From Phallusia mammillata (Eukaryota > Chordata > Ascidiacea > Phlebobranchia > Ascidiidae), in the NCBI GenBank assembly GCA_003260075.1, contig QLIY01000285.1, positions 62,001-126,000 on the forward strand: a stretch of 64,000 nucleotides of DNA, given 5' to 3'. The position numbers and the translations under genes were made by a program. This document shows positions 10,831-24,547 of the stretch, in pieces. Numbering within the stretch: the first letter of the stretch is position 1; each line of letters begins with the position of its first letter. The notes under the pieces were generated by a model. It made no database searches. It had not been told where the DNA came from and was given only the letters and a program-made list of their open reading frames with translations.

Positions 10831-13800
10831 AGCATGTTGCTTTTTACGTCTATTTGAGTGGTTATTAATAAACTTATGAAGTAAAAGTTTGACTGTTGAA
10901 ATAAACTCTGAAAACGTCCGACACACTAAACAAAGCATGTCAACGGACCCGCTTCAGGTGTGTACACCGTTGCCATTCAGAAGAAGTTGTCAAATACAAG
11001 GTCATAAAACGACCAAAAGAACAAGCACATAAACTTCCCTATAGATCAAGCACATGTTCTGTTACATAAAGCGGAATGAAACCCTGCTTTTTCAGCCTTT
11101 ACAATGACATAAAACTTCAAATTTAGACCAACTTAACATATAAGTTAGCTTTACAGCCAATGACTTGCTGGGTGGTTTGAGTTTCAAGAAACTGATGGAA
11201 ACGCGGTTTGCAAGACTGGGCGTGCTAATCGCTCATGCCAGCCCACATTCCGACTCGTCAAACCGAATCTGTTTGCTTGAGATGTTGTGGGCGTAAACTT
11301 ATCACAGATTAGCTTGTTACCGATTCCGGCACAACTTGAAATGCCGAACAACCCACCCAAGATGCTCAGTTGTTAGAAAATTGTGGCTACGAAACGGTGC
11401 TTCGCCTACGACACTATACTTAGCACTGTTTTCTATTTTTTGGGTTAAATTTTCAAACCCTTTTTCAGGATGTAAATTAAGGCGGTGACCAGATGTCGTC
11501 CCTCGAGATCAAAATATTGCTCATATACTTAACCGTGAATTATTAATAAGCTGACTTATAACCTCTATTGAACGCCTTAACGCGTGCCATGTGTCAAAAA
11601 TGGGCGTGAAATAATATAGGTGAGGGGTCTTGCCGGCAGAAATTTTTGAACGTTAAATATTGTTGCTGAACAAATTGTTCAACAAACGGTTTACCTAACC
11701 CCCCCCCCGGCGTGAAATAATATAGGTGAGGGGTCTTGCCGGCAGAAATTTTTGAATGTTAAATATTGTTGCTGAACACATTGTTCAACAAACGGTTTAC
11801 CTAAAAGCTTTAGGGTAATATACAACGATGCAGAATAGTGTGCATGCTATTAGCTAACAAAGTGTAAGTCGCATGCTCTTTTATCTGCATATGTCTTCCT
11901 TTATACGTACGAGGTTATTCTGAATATATAAAGTTAAAAACAAAACAATTACTAAACTGGTAAAGCTGTGCACTGTTACAAAACCATAACGTGCATAAAA
12001 TTTGAGGTCAAAACTTGTGCCATAATGAGTAAACTTGCTTGTTAAGAACCAGTAAAGAATGACACGTTAATGTAAGAGAAATTTCACACATTTTAGCGAC
12101 TGTCGAGATATTCAAGGTGGCGACAAGTATTTGATTGCACCTTGCTTCAACACAAAGAGCCAAAGCATTTCCCAACGGCGGCAGACGGACGACGTCTGCC
12201 CCTGGATCAGACCCTAATACCAACCTACGGGACAACGAGATATGCTGGAAAGCCAGGAATCTAACCGCAGACCCCCAAGACTGGTGCTTTGAATAAGGGA
12301 CAGACAATACCTTGGGTAATATATTGAAGTCCTGACTAGCGCTGCATACTTGGCCTGTGTTGATGTTGTTGAACTAATACATGAAGCACTTTTGGGACCG
12401 AAAGAAGTAGAATAATTCAGAAAAATTATAGGCATATTGGCGCACTTAGTAGTATAAAGCGATAAACGCATAAAACCGAAGGACCTGTCATGAAAAACTT
12501 TTGCCATGTAAAACTGAAGACACAATTAATATAAATGTAAAATGCAAAAATTGTTGGATTCCAGACAGTATTGATTTTACCTATGTGGTTGGATTTTATG
12601 GCTAGGCTTAGTGCATTGGGAATCGCTTTATACAACTTGGAAAGCAATGTCCTATCACATGTGTGTGGTCCCTAGACAATGCATTAGCAAGGTCCTGCAA
12701 AGGAAATCGATTTACAGGTGAATTGGGTTTAGTTTTGTCATTAAGCCTGCGTCGGTGCTATAGCTTGGAAATCCGATCTTAAGTATGCGGTTAGATTGGG
12801 GATTAGCTTCGCGGGAAACCGGAGATTTGAAGCAAGGTACTAATTGAAACATTTAACATTGTTGTAAACGGGAATAGCGGATACAACGTAGCCATGGTAA
12901 AGACTAGGAGATGTTAAATGTCGGGTAATTTGCTGATGGGACAATTACTATTAATGACGTACGTTTGGATGGATGTAATAATGACAAGATAATCATTTTC
13001 TGGGATTTTTTAATGATTAGTTGTCGGTCGTTTGCTCGCCATTCGGTACGATTAATAAGTAATTATTACACAAGCTTTATAAGGTTAACCACATAGCAAC
13101 AAAATCTTGCATTAAACGCAATACACAATATACTTTAACAATCGCTCTTCTCATAAAATTCAACCCAAGCACGGGCTGTGTAAGATTTTAATGTCCTTTT
13201 CTGCCAGTTCAATGTTCGCTAGCGCAAGTAAACCGAACCTCAACACAACAAGCCCGCGGGGCGTTAAGATCACAACTTAACCAGCGCAGAAACCCACGAG
13301 AACTTGTCTGCAAATCAAAATATTATCCTTGCAGTTTAATGTGGCTCTTTAAAACCAGAACTAAATAAACAAAGCGCGGTTGGGTAAGGGTCGTTCTCAC
13401 GAGGGATAGGCGTCGAACTGGTGGCAAACGACCTCTCACACAATCTATTGTTTATGATACCTGTGAACATTCATAAGGGCGCACTCAAAAAAGGGATTTC
13501 GTTGCGTTTACAAAAACAAGGTTCCACCAGCAACGTGGCCCGTGGGATTCGTTGCGAGAAAAATTTGCCAAGTGGAAAACATCAATGCATGCGGTTTTAT
13601 ATTGACTACAAGCCAGTCAAAGTTTTAGCTTCGTTTCTTTATCAAAACTCAAATTGTTTTTCTTAAAACTCAAACCAGTTTTCCGACAAAAAAATTGCAA
13701 CCAACAAATGTACATATAATTGCCAGTTGAGCAAAAAGCAAGTGTATAAAATACACCTGGCAACAACACTATTTTCAAGAATCCTAAAGTTAAGAGGGTG

Positions 13801-14008
13801 GCAATCGTTGTTTCAGGCGCAATTGCTGAATTGCTAAATAAACAGAAACCTGCCAGGACAGCGGTGGCTGTATCGGCCGCAAATTGCCTCCTGTTATTAC
13901 ACTGAAAGTCACGTCTTCATTTCTCGTCTTTCCCAACGACCTGTAGGGCGCAAAGGTTATTTTCACAACGATTTATCATTACTGTTCGAGTGGTTAAAGT
14001 GGAAATAA

Positions 14009-14696
14009 ATGGTTAAGAGTTATCAAGTTGACCTCGGAGTGCGTGAAGTTGCTCTAATGATGGCGATTGTTTCCGTTTGGCTGTCGCTATTACAAGAATC
14101 ACGTTACTGCGAAAATTGTATTGATGTAAAGTTACGACATAAACTTAGGTTGCAATTTTTTCGCACCATGAAATTACGTCAATTTGACATTGTGAAAAAA
14201 GCTGCATTCAAAAACATGGGTTACAAGAATTTCAATCGTAAAACTGTTCAGTTGCCTCGAAAGACCCCCCCCCCCTCGGAGTGCGTGAAGTTGCTCTAAT
14301 GATGGCGATTGTTTCCGTTTGGTTGTCGCTATTACAAGAATCACGTTACTGCGAAAATTGTACTGATGTAAAGTTACGACATAAACTTAAGTTGCAATTT
14401 GTTCACACCATGAAATTACGTCAATTTGACATTGTGAAAAAAAGCTGCATTAAAAACCTAGGCTTGAAGAATTTCAATCGTAAGATTGTTCAGTTGCCTC
14501 GAAAGCACATGATCTCTTCTTTAAAGCAATTCCTCTGTCTAACAGGTAGCATTAAATTGCAACCGAAAAAGCAAGCACTTCGCCTTACGCACTTCCGTAC
14601 GAAACACGATACGAGGGACAAGCTGAAAATGTTGAGTCTAAATGAATTAGTCGGTCGTTTTACCCAGATCAAGGTTATAGGCGTCATATCAAGTTG
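14009..14696 (+). CDS. Lys-rich ORF seen in two allelic copies, doubtful
   Basis: An open frame begins MVKSYQVDLGVREVAL and, after the duplicated segment around the poly-C join at 14265-14275, continues to a stop near 14696, about 150 codons once one copy is ignored. The two copies carry offsetting one-base indels (an extra A, then a missing C nine bases later), so both remain open. Most other differences change amino acids and the composition is not typical of a folded protein. No family is recognised. Confidence 0.2.
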
Positions 14697-17600
14697 ATTT
14701 CCTGCTGGTTAAGTTGCGTAGGTTGGAGGATATATTGGATTTCAAACAGACCCCGGTACAACAGGATGATTCAGTAGTTATTCAACACATTAGGTTTGTC
14801 GTTGATCGGGGTAAAGTATAGTTTGCTCACGGCCAGTTGTTAAGACCTCCAAACGTGGTCAAGTATATTAAAAAAGGGTTCTCAAATTGTTTGTGAGGCA
14901 AAGGTTTCGCAAGATTCTATTCGCATTCGCCATCGAGATCGTAAGACTCAAATATGGACGTTTGAAGAGAAATGAACTTGGTGGTTTCAACCAAAAACAC
15001 CACACTTTATTATACACAATAGGCCTACTCAAATCAAATGTATTTCACCCCCCCCCCCTCAAATATGGACGTTTGAAGAGAAATGAACTTGGTGGTTTCA
15101 ACCAACAACACCACACTTTATTATACACAATAGGCCTACTCAAATCTAACGTATTTCGCTTATGTAGGCTTGTGTACATCCATTATTGCTAGAACTTACT
15201 TTGGATCGAGGTTGGGGTCTGTGTTCGTTCTGTGCCTCGTTGTATTTCATCCCCGGTGCAATGATCTCAACTTTTAAGGGTCTTGAAAGATCTTGGTCCA
15301 ATTTCAAGCAACTTGATTACCAATATCTGAAAGCAATAGCTAACACGACCGCCTACAACATTACTAAATTATACATAACTTCTAAACAGCCTGCAAAACA
15401 GAAAAATGTTCTTGTTACTATTTTTATAACATTGTTAATATCCAACGAATGCAAACCCAATGGTAGCAACCCTGCATTAAAAACAAGGCTTTGTCTGTAC
15501 CAACTAGTCTTTTTTCTTGGTGCCTAATTACACTGAACTATACAACACTACTCTAAACAACATACAAAACTTCGTAAGTGCTTACTGCATAAGAAGAAAC
15601 GCACATACATAACGACATATCGGAATGTGGCGATTCTAAAAACATATGCTGTCAGCTGTATAACTGTAAATTACAAGAGCAACCCACACACAAATTAGAG
15701 TGTAATTTACAACACAGTGTCAGCGAACATTGCAGTTTCACACGTAACAACTGCGCGCACTGGCAAGTTTACGAGTGGTACAAACCACACTCGGAAAGTT
15801 TGGTCAACAATCATAAACCACAGCGCAACAGAAATAACCCTGGGTCGGGGCGAGGCTCTGTGGTGTGCAAAGGAATTCTGCACGTTGTTGGTTCAGAAGT
15901 GAAAGCTATGGGATAGTTTGTGTATCTATATTTGACAGTACTTGTCATATCCTGTCAGCACGCTTATTTAAAGGTTCTTATGTGGCAAAAATACTTTGTA
16001 ATTACAGGCTGACTTCATACAGCGACAGTTGCAGCCGTTTTAGTGCGTTGTCCAATATTTATAGAACACCTACAATAATGATGGCAAATTTTCCTTTCTT
16101 CGACATGATCTGTCAATTTACTTCAAGTATAATCTCCGAAACTCGGGAAAAATCAATGAACACAACTTGGCGTTCGGTGCTTAAGCATGGTATTGTTGGT
16201 AAAAAACAATACATGATAGCTGCTGCTTTTATGTGTAATTTGCCTTATATTAAACGTGGGTTTCAGTTTACTGTTGCAGTCTAAAAATACCTTAATGAAC
16301 ATATCTCTTAATACAGTGTGAAAAGAGTTTTTAAACTTGCATACGTTCGTACTTCCATGCTCCAAATAGAAACGTGACGAAATAGCAAACGCAAAGTGAA
16401 CCTGAGCGAAAACCCTGACCCTCAAACTCTGGTTGGTGTTGAAACAAGCGAATTCCATTGAGCACACGCGTAGCACTTCGGAAAGCCTTAAGATCGGTTC
16501 CTGAATGTTTAGTAAACTGGCGTGCATGCCACATCAGTGCAGAGCGGCCGTTGACAGTCATTTGGAGGCATGAAGCCCGTCCTTTTAAAATCACATAAAC
16601 ACGTGCTTACACGTGCAAACCCGAGTACTCGGCTCGTGCATACCAAACCTAAGTGCCTTACTTCAAGAGTTATTGAACACGAAGTACTTGTGCTTGTTAG
16701 CCGACCTGACTGGCTATGTGTGTTGACATCGAAACTAATAGGATAACAACAGTAGACTTGTTAGTAGGATTAAGACTTGATGCCAAGCCAAAGCAAAAAT
16801 GGACATCTACTTTAATCGGGAATACCACAAAACCTCATTGTCAAATCTGCATAAAATCCAAAGCCTGTCTCAGTTAATTTTACTACTACATGTTCTAGGT
16901 GTGGTTTGTGTTCTACAAATAAACTCCAAGACAATTATGGAGCTAGGAGTTTTAGTTGACATATCTAACTGCATTGTTGGTCTATTTCCTATTGGTTTTG
17001 TCGTCAGTAATAACATACAAACTATTCCCAACCAAGTTTGAACCACGCCTTCCTGGCACTGGCACAAAAATACATTTCAAAACCACAACTGGAATGAGAA
17101 GCACGCTGCATTTCGCCTTATGTTTACACTAAACCTCAAATCAATATCCTAGCACTTTTGCGGCCCTGCTAAGCTAAACAATGCTGATCCGGCAAAGCAC
17201 ACAACTAATTACAAAATATCGATCTCTGGGTTACCTTTACTGCGGCGTCTTTAGATTACATGGCGCCTGCATTGGAGGGCAATTTTCCTGTTAATCCCTT
17301 GTACAAACAGAACCTTGCAACATTCGGTGTCAGCCACACAACTACGTGCAATTACCGCGGCTTTACAGCTGTCAATTTTCGGTTTTAAAACGCGCTAGAC
17401 GACGTTCTTTATCGCAGCTTCGCGCAGGGCAAAGGGGAAATCGCGGCGTCAGCAGGTCATTGGGCCAACTGACGGTGAATTATGCAGCGCAGTCCACATA
17501 AAACTACAGGTGAGTGCTCAATTGACCGGCAAACGACCTGACTGCTCAGAATTCCGACTCGCTGCAAGACTTTCTACTGCCATAGAAATGAAAACTGCCA

Positions 17601-20396
17601 GAGACCTTGTACAAAGTAAATACATTGTGATTTTCGCACTTCCAAAAACATTACATTTAATTCACTGCATATAAACTATCTGACAGTTTTGTTTATGATT
17701 AAGTCACTTTTAAAGTCCATGTGTGGCGTTACATTCATTTTAATCTCCAAGGAAAAACTGGTGCTTTTTGAATTGTTTTGCAGACCGTGTATTTTGCACT
17801 TACGATAACACTACAATTTATTCACTGTATATTAGGTCTCTAAAAGTTTTGTATTAATCAAGTCACTTTAAAGTCCGTGTCTAGGGTTGCTTACATTTTT
17901 ATGTTTGTTTATGGAGCTATATATATTTGCACAGCCGATGATTTGTGCATGCAAAGTGCTAGATGGCGCCGAGAATCCATTACGTAATGTCCTACCGCGC
18001 TTTACATAGCCTGTGTGGCAATTTAAATGGTCGCAACGCCACCGAGTAATGCACTCCCTAACTCCCGCGGGCTTAACAGCTAATCCACGTAGACGTGGTC
18101 CGAGCGTAATACACAAGGTACACGGGGCAAAGCGACGTGTCATGAGGGCTTAAATGGCCCCAGAGTCGCGCAAATTAATCCCGTCTTGTCCGAGATAAAG
18201 TAGGCAAACAAATCGTACACGTTCCTTGTTTACTAAAGCGCCAATCAGCCCTTGTATTCATATGGACCAGATCAGCCGGTTGCTGTCTTCCGAGGAACAG
18301 CGAGCAATGTAAAGTGCATGTGACGTTTTTTTATAGCCCACGGCATTTAATGGTATCGGCCTGGCCGCAAATCATATTGCTATTGCCTCCAATTCCAAGC
18401 ATCAAAACACAATTAATCCGTCTTTTCTAAGCGTGTGTCCGTCGTGTTTCGTAGAAATTGCACGAGAAAAGTTGAAATTGAACATCAAAAAAAAATGAAG
18501 CGCACACCGGTTACAGGAAAAATAGTTTTTGCTCCAACTCCCTTAACAGCGGATATTTTTGACGCCGTTATCATAACAGACACGTCATGCGAAAAATGTT
18601 TGTAAACTAATCCTTTGTCGCCATTGTGACATCACAACACATTAGCAAGAAAACCGCGACAGAAAAACGCGACTTTATGCTAGTCACTTCCTCTCAGCAC
18701 AAAACACGAAATAGATTTGCTTCTAATACCTCCGCTAGAAATATCACATTACAACTAAAGCGAGGTTAAAATTCATCATTTCTGTCGAAAACCCCAACAT
18801 AAGCCGTCGCTGCTCGTTCCCCTGAGGTGCAGAGGCTTGAATTTAACACCAGGCAATAACTTCGCATGAGATTTCGAAGTCGTGTTTCCGCAGAAGCGAA
18901 TGAAGTGAGCAGCAAACACGAAATTACATCATACGCGTCTCGTGCCCAAAGATATGACGTAACCCTAAAGGCAAGTGGTCATTGAAGGCTCAAATGGGTT
19001 TTGAAACGATCCAGGAATCTCTACACTGGCGTGTGGCGCTTGAAGTAATGTTCAACCCCCTTCACTTGGGTAATGTTGTACCCCAGAAATTCCAGCGGCC
19101 CCACCGCATTCCTATGTGGGCACGGGGGTCGGTGGGACTTGAGGCTTAATGGACACCTGATTGAGAACAAACAGACCATGGAACCGAAAGCACCACAGTT
19201 TAGACCTCAGAAAAGCTGACCTAAATTGATTTATCCCAAGTGACTTTATTCACGCAAAACACGGTAATTTAACTGCTTTCTGATCAGTACAACTTTTGAC
19301 ATATAAAAGTAGTATTTACAGACTTGACTGTACTACGCTCCACAAACATAAAAAAATATTCCAGACTGTGTATTAATAATCTAATTTGTAGACAACTTAT
19401 GTTGCCTCATACATTCAACCTTGCAACAAACTGTAGATTCACGACTTTCTGTTCTGTGCTTTCAGACAATCTGTTCGAAGCGTTTCCACGTCTTGTGGCA
19501 ATTATTCCGCGAGAAAAAGGGCTGCCTTTTTTGCGTAAGTCTATGACGCGCGAGGCGCAATTTTTCGCCCGCTATCAAGTTTTCTTTGCGAAGATACGGG
19601 AGCCATTTGACGTTAAATTGGCACCTTTCTTATCTCGAAATGATAAAATGATTGGAAGGGCCATCACATGTGATGCCTGAAACGTCAGTTGAAGCTTGCT
19701 ATAACGACTTTCGGGTCATGAAACGGGCGATTTTCGGGGTGAAAACGCGACAGCAATTGGTCAAATAAAGTTAAAGCAAGTTAGGCAGGGCTACAACATA
19801 TACTTGTGTGTATTTTAGGTCGTTGAATCATTCAATGTCCCACAACAATAATTCTTATGTAGGTACAAGCAATCCTAAGATCTTGTGTCCAACGAGGTAT
19901 ATTAGGAAAAAGAAAAAAATCGTTGTGGAACGGCCAAACAAACTTTAAAAACATTTGTGATACATTATCACCTATAGTTAGCCTACACAACTTCAAAAGT
20001 ATTGTTATCATAGTTGAGTGAAAAAAAACCTAATGTAAGTAATTCAGTAATAGCAAGTCTACTGACCGGACGTGAAGATTTAATTTTTTTCCTAAATCTA
20101 ACACAGAGGAGACTGGAAAGCCTGAAACAACATTTACACAGAGGTTCCTTGGAACAATGCATTTGTTGTGAGGAAATTAAACCGTGCTTGTTTTATGCAC
20201 AAAGGGGAAATATAAAGGACGACAAAGCGAGCAAAGTAATCAGTTTGGTGACGAGGATGTAAACACGCTGTTTTCGCACCTCGATATTTTTCAAACACCT
20301 TTCGCATCCGCATATTTGACACGTTTAAACAAAAAGCTCACATACACTAACAGCTTTTAAAACCATTGTGAAAATAATCAAAAAGATTACACACTT

Positions 20397-20487
20397 TAAT
20401 GATTAAAATAACGACCCGAATAGACTTAAAAAGCGACGTGAGTTATTGTTCAAACGTTTCGGCAAATACTGCCATCATCAGTGATAT
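20397..20487 (-). ncRNA. Hammerhead ribozyme with repeat tail
   Basis: On the minus strand: CTGATGA (20481-20475), stem II GGCA...TGCC, GAAACGTT (to 20453), and stem I start TCA/TGA. The tail to about 20397 (CGTCGCTTTTTAAGTCTATT) is the same repeat family as at 10812-10870. Confidence 0.65.
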
Positions 20488-23400
20488 CTTAAACTCATGA
20501 ACAGTGTTCCAGATCACACACTGATATGTACAAACTCTATAGGTAACTCAAATATGTGAAAGTCAAATAACAGCATGACAAAGTTGTTTTGGTCAACACA
20601 ACGAAGAAACGCGTGTGCAAAGGCACGAACCACACAGATAAATGTATCTGTAGTTATGCGATAATGAAATGATAGTCAGAAATGAGACATAATTGTTACT
20701 CCGCCTGTTACCACATATTAAGACGCACAGCTGGTTAAGTTATAGCTTCAAATTAAAACCGGGAAAATATTAAGCAGTGTTTTATCGTTGGTCGCGAATT
20801 CACAACCAATTCACTCTTTAGCGGTTTTTTAAATTCATTGCGAAGTGATCAAACGTATGAAAAGGGATTAGGTAGGAACTGTTACGGAAACCGCAATATT
20901 TTCTCCCGGGTTCCCGACATGCGCTTCTTGCCAATTATTTCAGGCAACTTTCTACGGTGGTAGTTGTGAACTGATATAAACACTAGTTACAATTTTATGG
21001 TAAGATCAAGTGACCTGAAAGATCAAAGCAAGTTTCGCAAGGCGAGGTAATGCTGGATTACCAGTTAGAAGCGTGTCTGTTGGTACAGGAACGTGGACAT
21101 TTTGCACCAAGGGTTTGTCTACTGAGTTTTTTTTAATAAAATGCGGAGAACATTGAGGTAATGGAATGATTATGGATCAATTGCAGAATGATAAAGTCCA
21201 ATACAACGATTATACGCTGTTTCTGTTTGATGGACAAGAACACCAGGCACTTTAGTCGACCAAAACGTCAAAATAAACAAACCAAACGCACCGCAGTGTT
21301 TCATACCAGAACGGCAAACTTAAAATGCGTGAAGAAACGTCAACCCAGCCCACGCGTAACTACCATAAATCGACATTACAGGGTTCCGCTATGTTGAATT
21401 GCGCCAAGCAAGAAACGTCAAAATCATGAGGGATTCGCGGATGAAAGTCACGCATATGTGGCAGTTTACGTCATGTGACCTTCAAGCCGTCATTGAAGGT
21501 CATTGACGATAAAACCTGTCAAGTTGAATTTCCTTCCACGTGCCACTGAAGGTCTTGTTGGTTTAAGAACAATTGCTCAATTTAATCGCATCAGTCAATA
21601 CTCGATTTCCGAAATCAAAGCTGATTTATCACAACAAAACACAATAATTCTAAACTTTAGGTGGTGACCAAAGAAAAACACGAATCTAAAAAATGTTTTT
21701 ATCTGCTCCGACTGTTATTTAGTTCAGTCCAATCATAATGACATGTGGTTGTCTTGAACTTAATTCAATGAGTTATTGCACAACTGTTAACGTTCAGTGG
21801 TGAAAAAGTCTACAAACAAACTTTGTTACATAACATTGTGTTGCTTTAGCCAAAATGTATTTAATGATGTTTCAATCAAACTCTTTCTTTAGATTTGATT
21901 TTTGACATAAAACATCAAAGTGTGTGACGTTCGAACTGAAATTTCGTTTGTTGTTGGAACCCTTAACGCTTTATTCACTTCCTAATGTCAGTTTGTGTGG
22001 TCACAAACCTTCTTAAAACGTCTGACAAGTAAAGCTGACAATAACAAATGCGTACTGATTGACATACAGCGACATTTGTGTTTGTAAGCAATTGCAGAGT
22101 GAATAGGCCCCCCCCCCTGATTGACATACAGCGACATTTGTGTTTGTAAGCAATTGCAGAGTGAAAAGAACAATGACTGAACGGTAACAATAACGTATGA
22201 CGTGGACGTTAAAGTGATCATTAAAAGTTTGGATGAACCGAAGAAAGATAACGTTAAAACAAAGCAATTTGTTTGCCAATTGTAAAGTCTACCGGCCACA
22301 ATGTATAAAGTGTAGATTTGTAGACAAAGCCTAAACAACAGTTAGATTAAAATAAACGTGTTACTACTTAAAACCGAAACACTGCAGACATATGAAGTTG
22401 GACAGACATCACTTAATTGAGACAAAACATTCAGTTTGACAAAAACATAAAACAGACAAATATTGTTGTTATCAGGTAAATGTGTTCCTACAACAAAGCA
22501 AATCCGATGTTTCATCAGCTAAACAAGCACTCTCTGTTAAACAATCACCGAACGCGCCTTTGCCATTACCGCAAACATTACATCAAGATTCGAAAACAGT
22601 AGAAACTTCAATGCCCAAGGCATAATCCACAAATACTGGCAACACTAACCCATTGTTTCCATCTATTACTGATTAATTGCACAGGCAAGGTCTGGCTGAG
22701 CAAAAAAACCAACAAACCACTGCTAATTAATCAATATCCCGGTCTGCTGGCGAAACATTTGGAATTGAAGTGTCGGTTTTGTGTCGCTTTGCCCACTTCA
22801 CCCTGCAATGATCTCAACAGAACCTATTAATTTCAAGGGTTTCCACAACGTGGTGTAAGCCTGTGAACACGTGTTACCATGGACATGTCGGTTCAAGAAG
22901 TGCAGAGGAATGTTCTCTGTGCTTTCTGCTAATGGTAACTAGTTTGAAATAATGAAGATAAGTTACGCCTGGTTTGTGGGTGTTTTATATTAGTTACTAA
23001 AGTTTTGAGCAGTCATCCTTAGCAATCGTTTTGCAAAAAACATTGTTTTGTGTTTTAAAATAACTGTGACAATTTTCTAAATTATAAACCATGCAAATGG
23101 AAAGACCCTGAACGGCATAATGTTTTTTCATCACCGAATTCACAACACTAAGGATTCTAACGTGCCTAGATGACTAGGCAAAGTTTGCTGAGTCAAACAC
23201 AAAGTTGTTTTCAAAGCAAACCCGTTTGCTACTGAGGGAGATTTTGAGACGAACGGTCACTCAAGCTTTGTTTGTGAGAAAGAAACCATAAACACTTGGC
23301 GAGGTTCTGGCCCGTGGTCAAACCGTCCAGCACCTGTCGTATTTCCACACAATACATCACCTCGTGCGCACCTAGAAAGCGTGAGAAGCAAGCAGTTTAA

Positions 23401-24494
23401 CGTCGCCGTTCTAGGTCCGCTCGGTCGTCGGCTGTGTCCTTTTATGGCGCTGCCAGCGATCGTAAATATTGTAATTATGTAAGCCATCGAATCTTACCAC
23501 CACAAGCCGCCAGACAAAATTGTCTCGTGACAAATCGTCGTGCTTTGTAACGACATAATGGCGAGAAACGATCATAGCGGCTCGTTTATTCCCAATTTCA
23601 CGCATTTTTCATGAACGGTATAGACACGTGTTCACTAGGAGTCAAACATAAAAGTGTCGAGGACTATTTTAGTCAGAATTCTTCTTTTAAGACAACTACA
23701 AGTCGGTTCAAAAACAACTCTATCCAACTCAAAATGTCACTCTACCAAGACACTATGATATAGCTACATTCAAAAATGCTAAGCAGCGAAAATTCAGGGG
23801 TTTAAAATGGATCAAATTTTAAAATAAATATGAATCTACATCTATCTCTATTCAGCAGTGAGCCTTTTTGGATCTAAAACAGTCTAAAGCACAAAAACAG
23901 ATGATTTAAAACCACCTAAACTCACACAAATTAAACCTATCTATCCAATCTTGTTTAACAATATACAACACGGGTGATTTAAGCATTAAACCTACAACCA
24001 CGTACAAATACAAAATTGCTCAATTCTCAGGGCAAAAGCCAAAACCCAATCCGGATACTTCCACCTATTTACAGTTCAGCGATAAACGCACAGGTGAATA
24101 TTTCCAGGTCTGATGCCATCGCACGAGGCCGGATTTAGACGGTAGCGAGATTTTTATATCGGCTAAAACCAAATTTTAACCACGATCATCGGATTTCGCT
24201 GCAATAATTCCCCGCTCAATGCGGTGCTAAATCGCGGCTGGATCATGAAGATCGGCCCGTGCCACTTTCCAAATAAATATGACAGCAAATCCCCATAGTT
24301 CGGTATGAGTTCGCTTTATGCCTAAGGCAACGCAAGCTCACTTTCATAACCTTGAATAAATGCTACACATTCGTCACACTATTACTTACTATATTTATTT
24401 TAAAGTCCTTGTTATTAATACTAAGCAATTCGTCGTCTTCGATTCCACCAAACAAGTTTAAGAGGTATTTCGCCTTCCGAGCCTCTTTTGTCAA

Positions 24495-24547
<53 letters not shown>

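Larger units (their letters stand above)
10107..20396. other. Gene-poor stretch, first part
   Basis: No convincing exon on either strand apart from the doubtful ORF at 14009-14696. It holds two hammerhead motifs (10258, 10789), a decayed one near 19650-19690, and poly-C joins at 10622, 11699, 14265 and 15048. The 5' untranslated exon of the scaffold gene could lie here but no start site is identifiable. 17400-18700 is somewhat richer in CpG. Confidence 0.5.

Noticed and set aside
12008-12307. 99-codon minus-strand frame and a B-box-like GGTTAGATTCC that might mark a tRNA-derived SINE
   Set aside because: No A box at the right distance, no cloverleaf, and no second copy in the window.
14887-15192. 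Internally repeated plus-strand frame (KYGRLKRNELGGFNQ twice)
   Set aside because: The repeat is the allelic duplicate around the poly-C join at 15048-15058, not a protein repeat.
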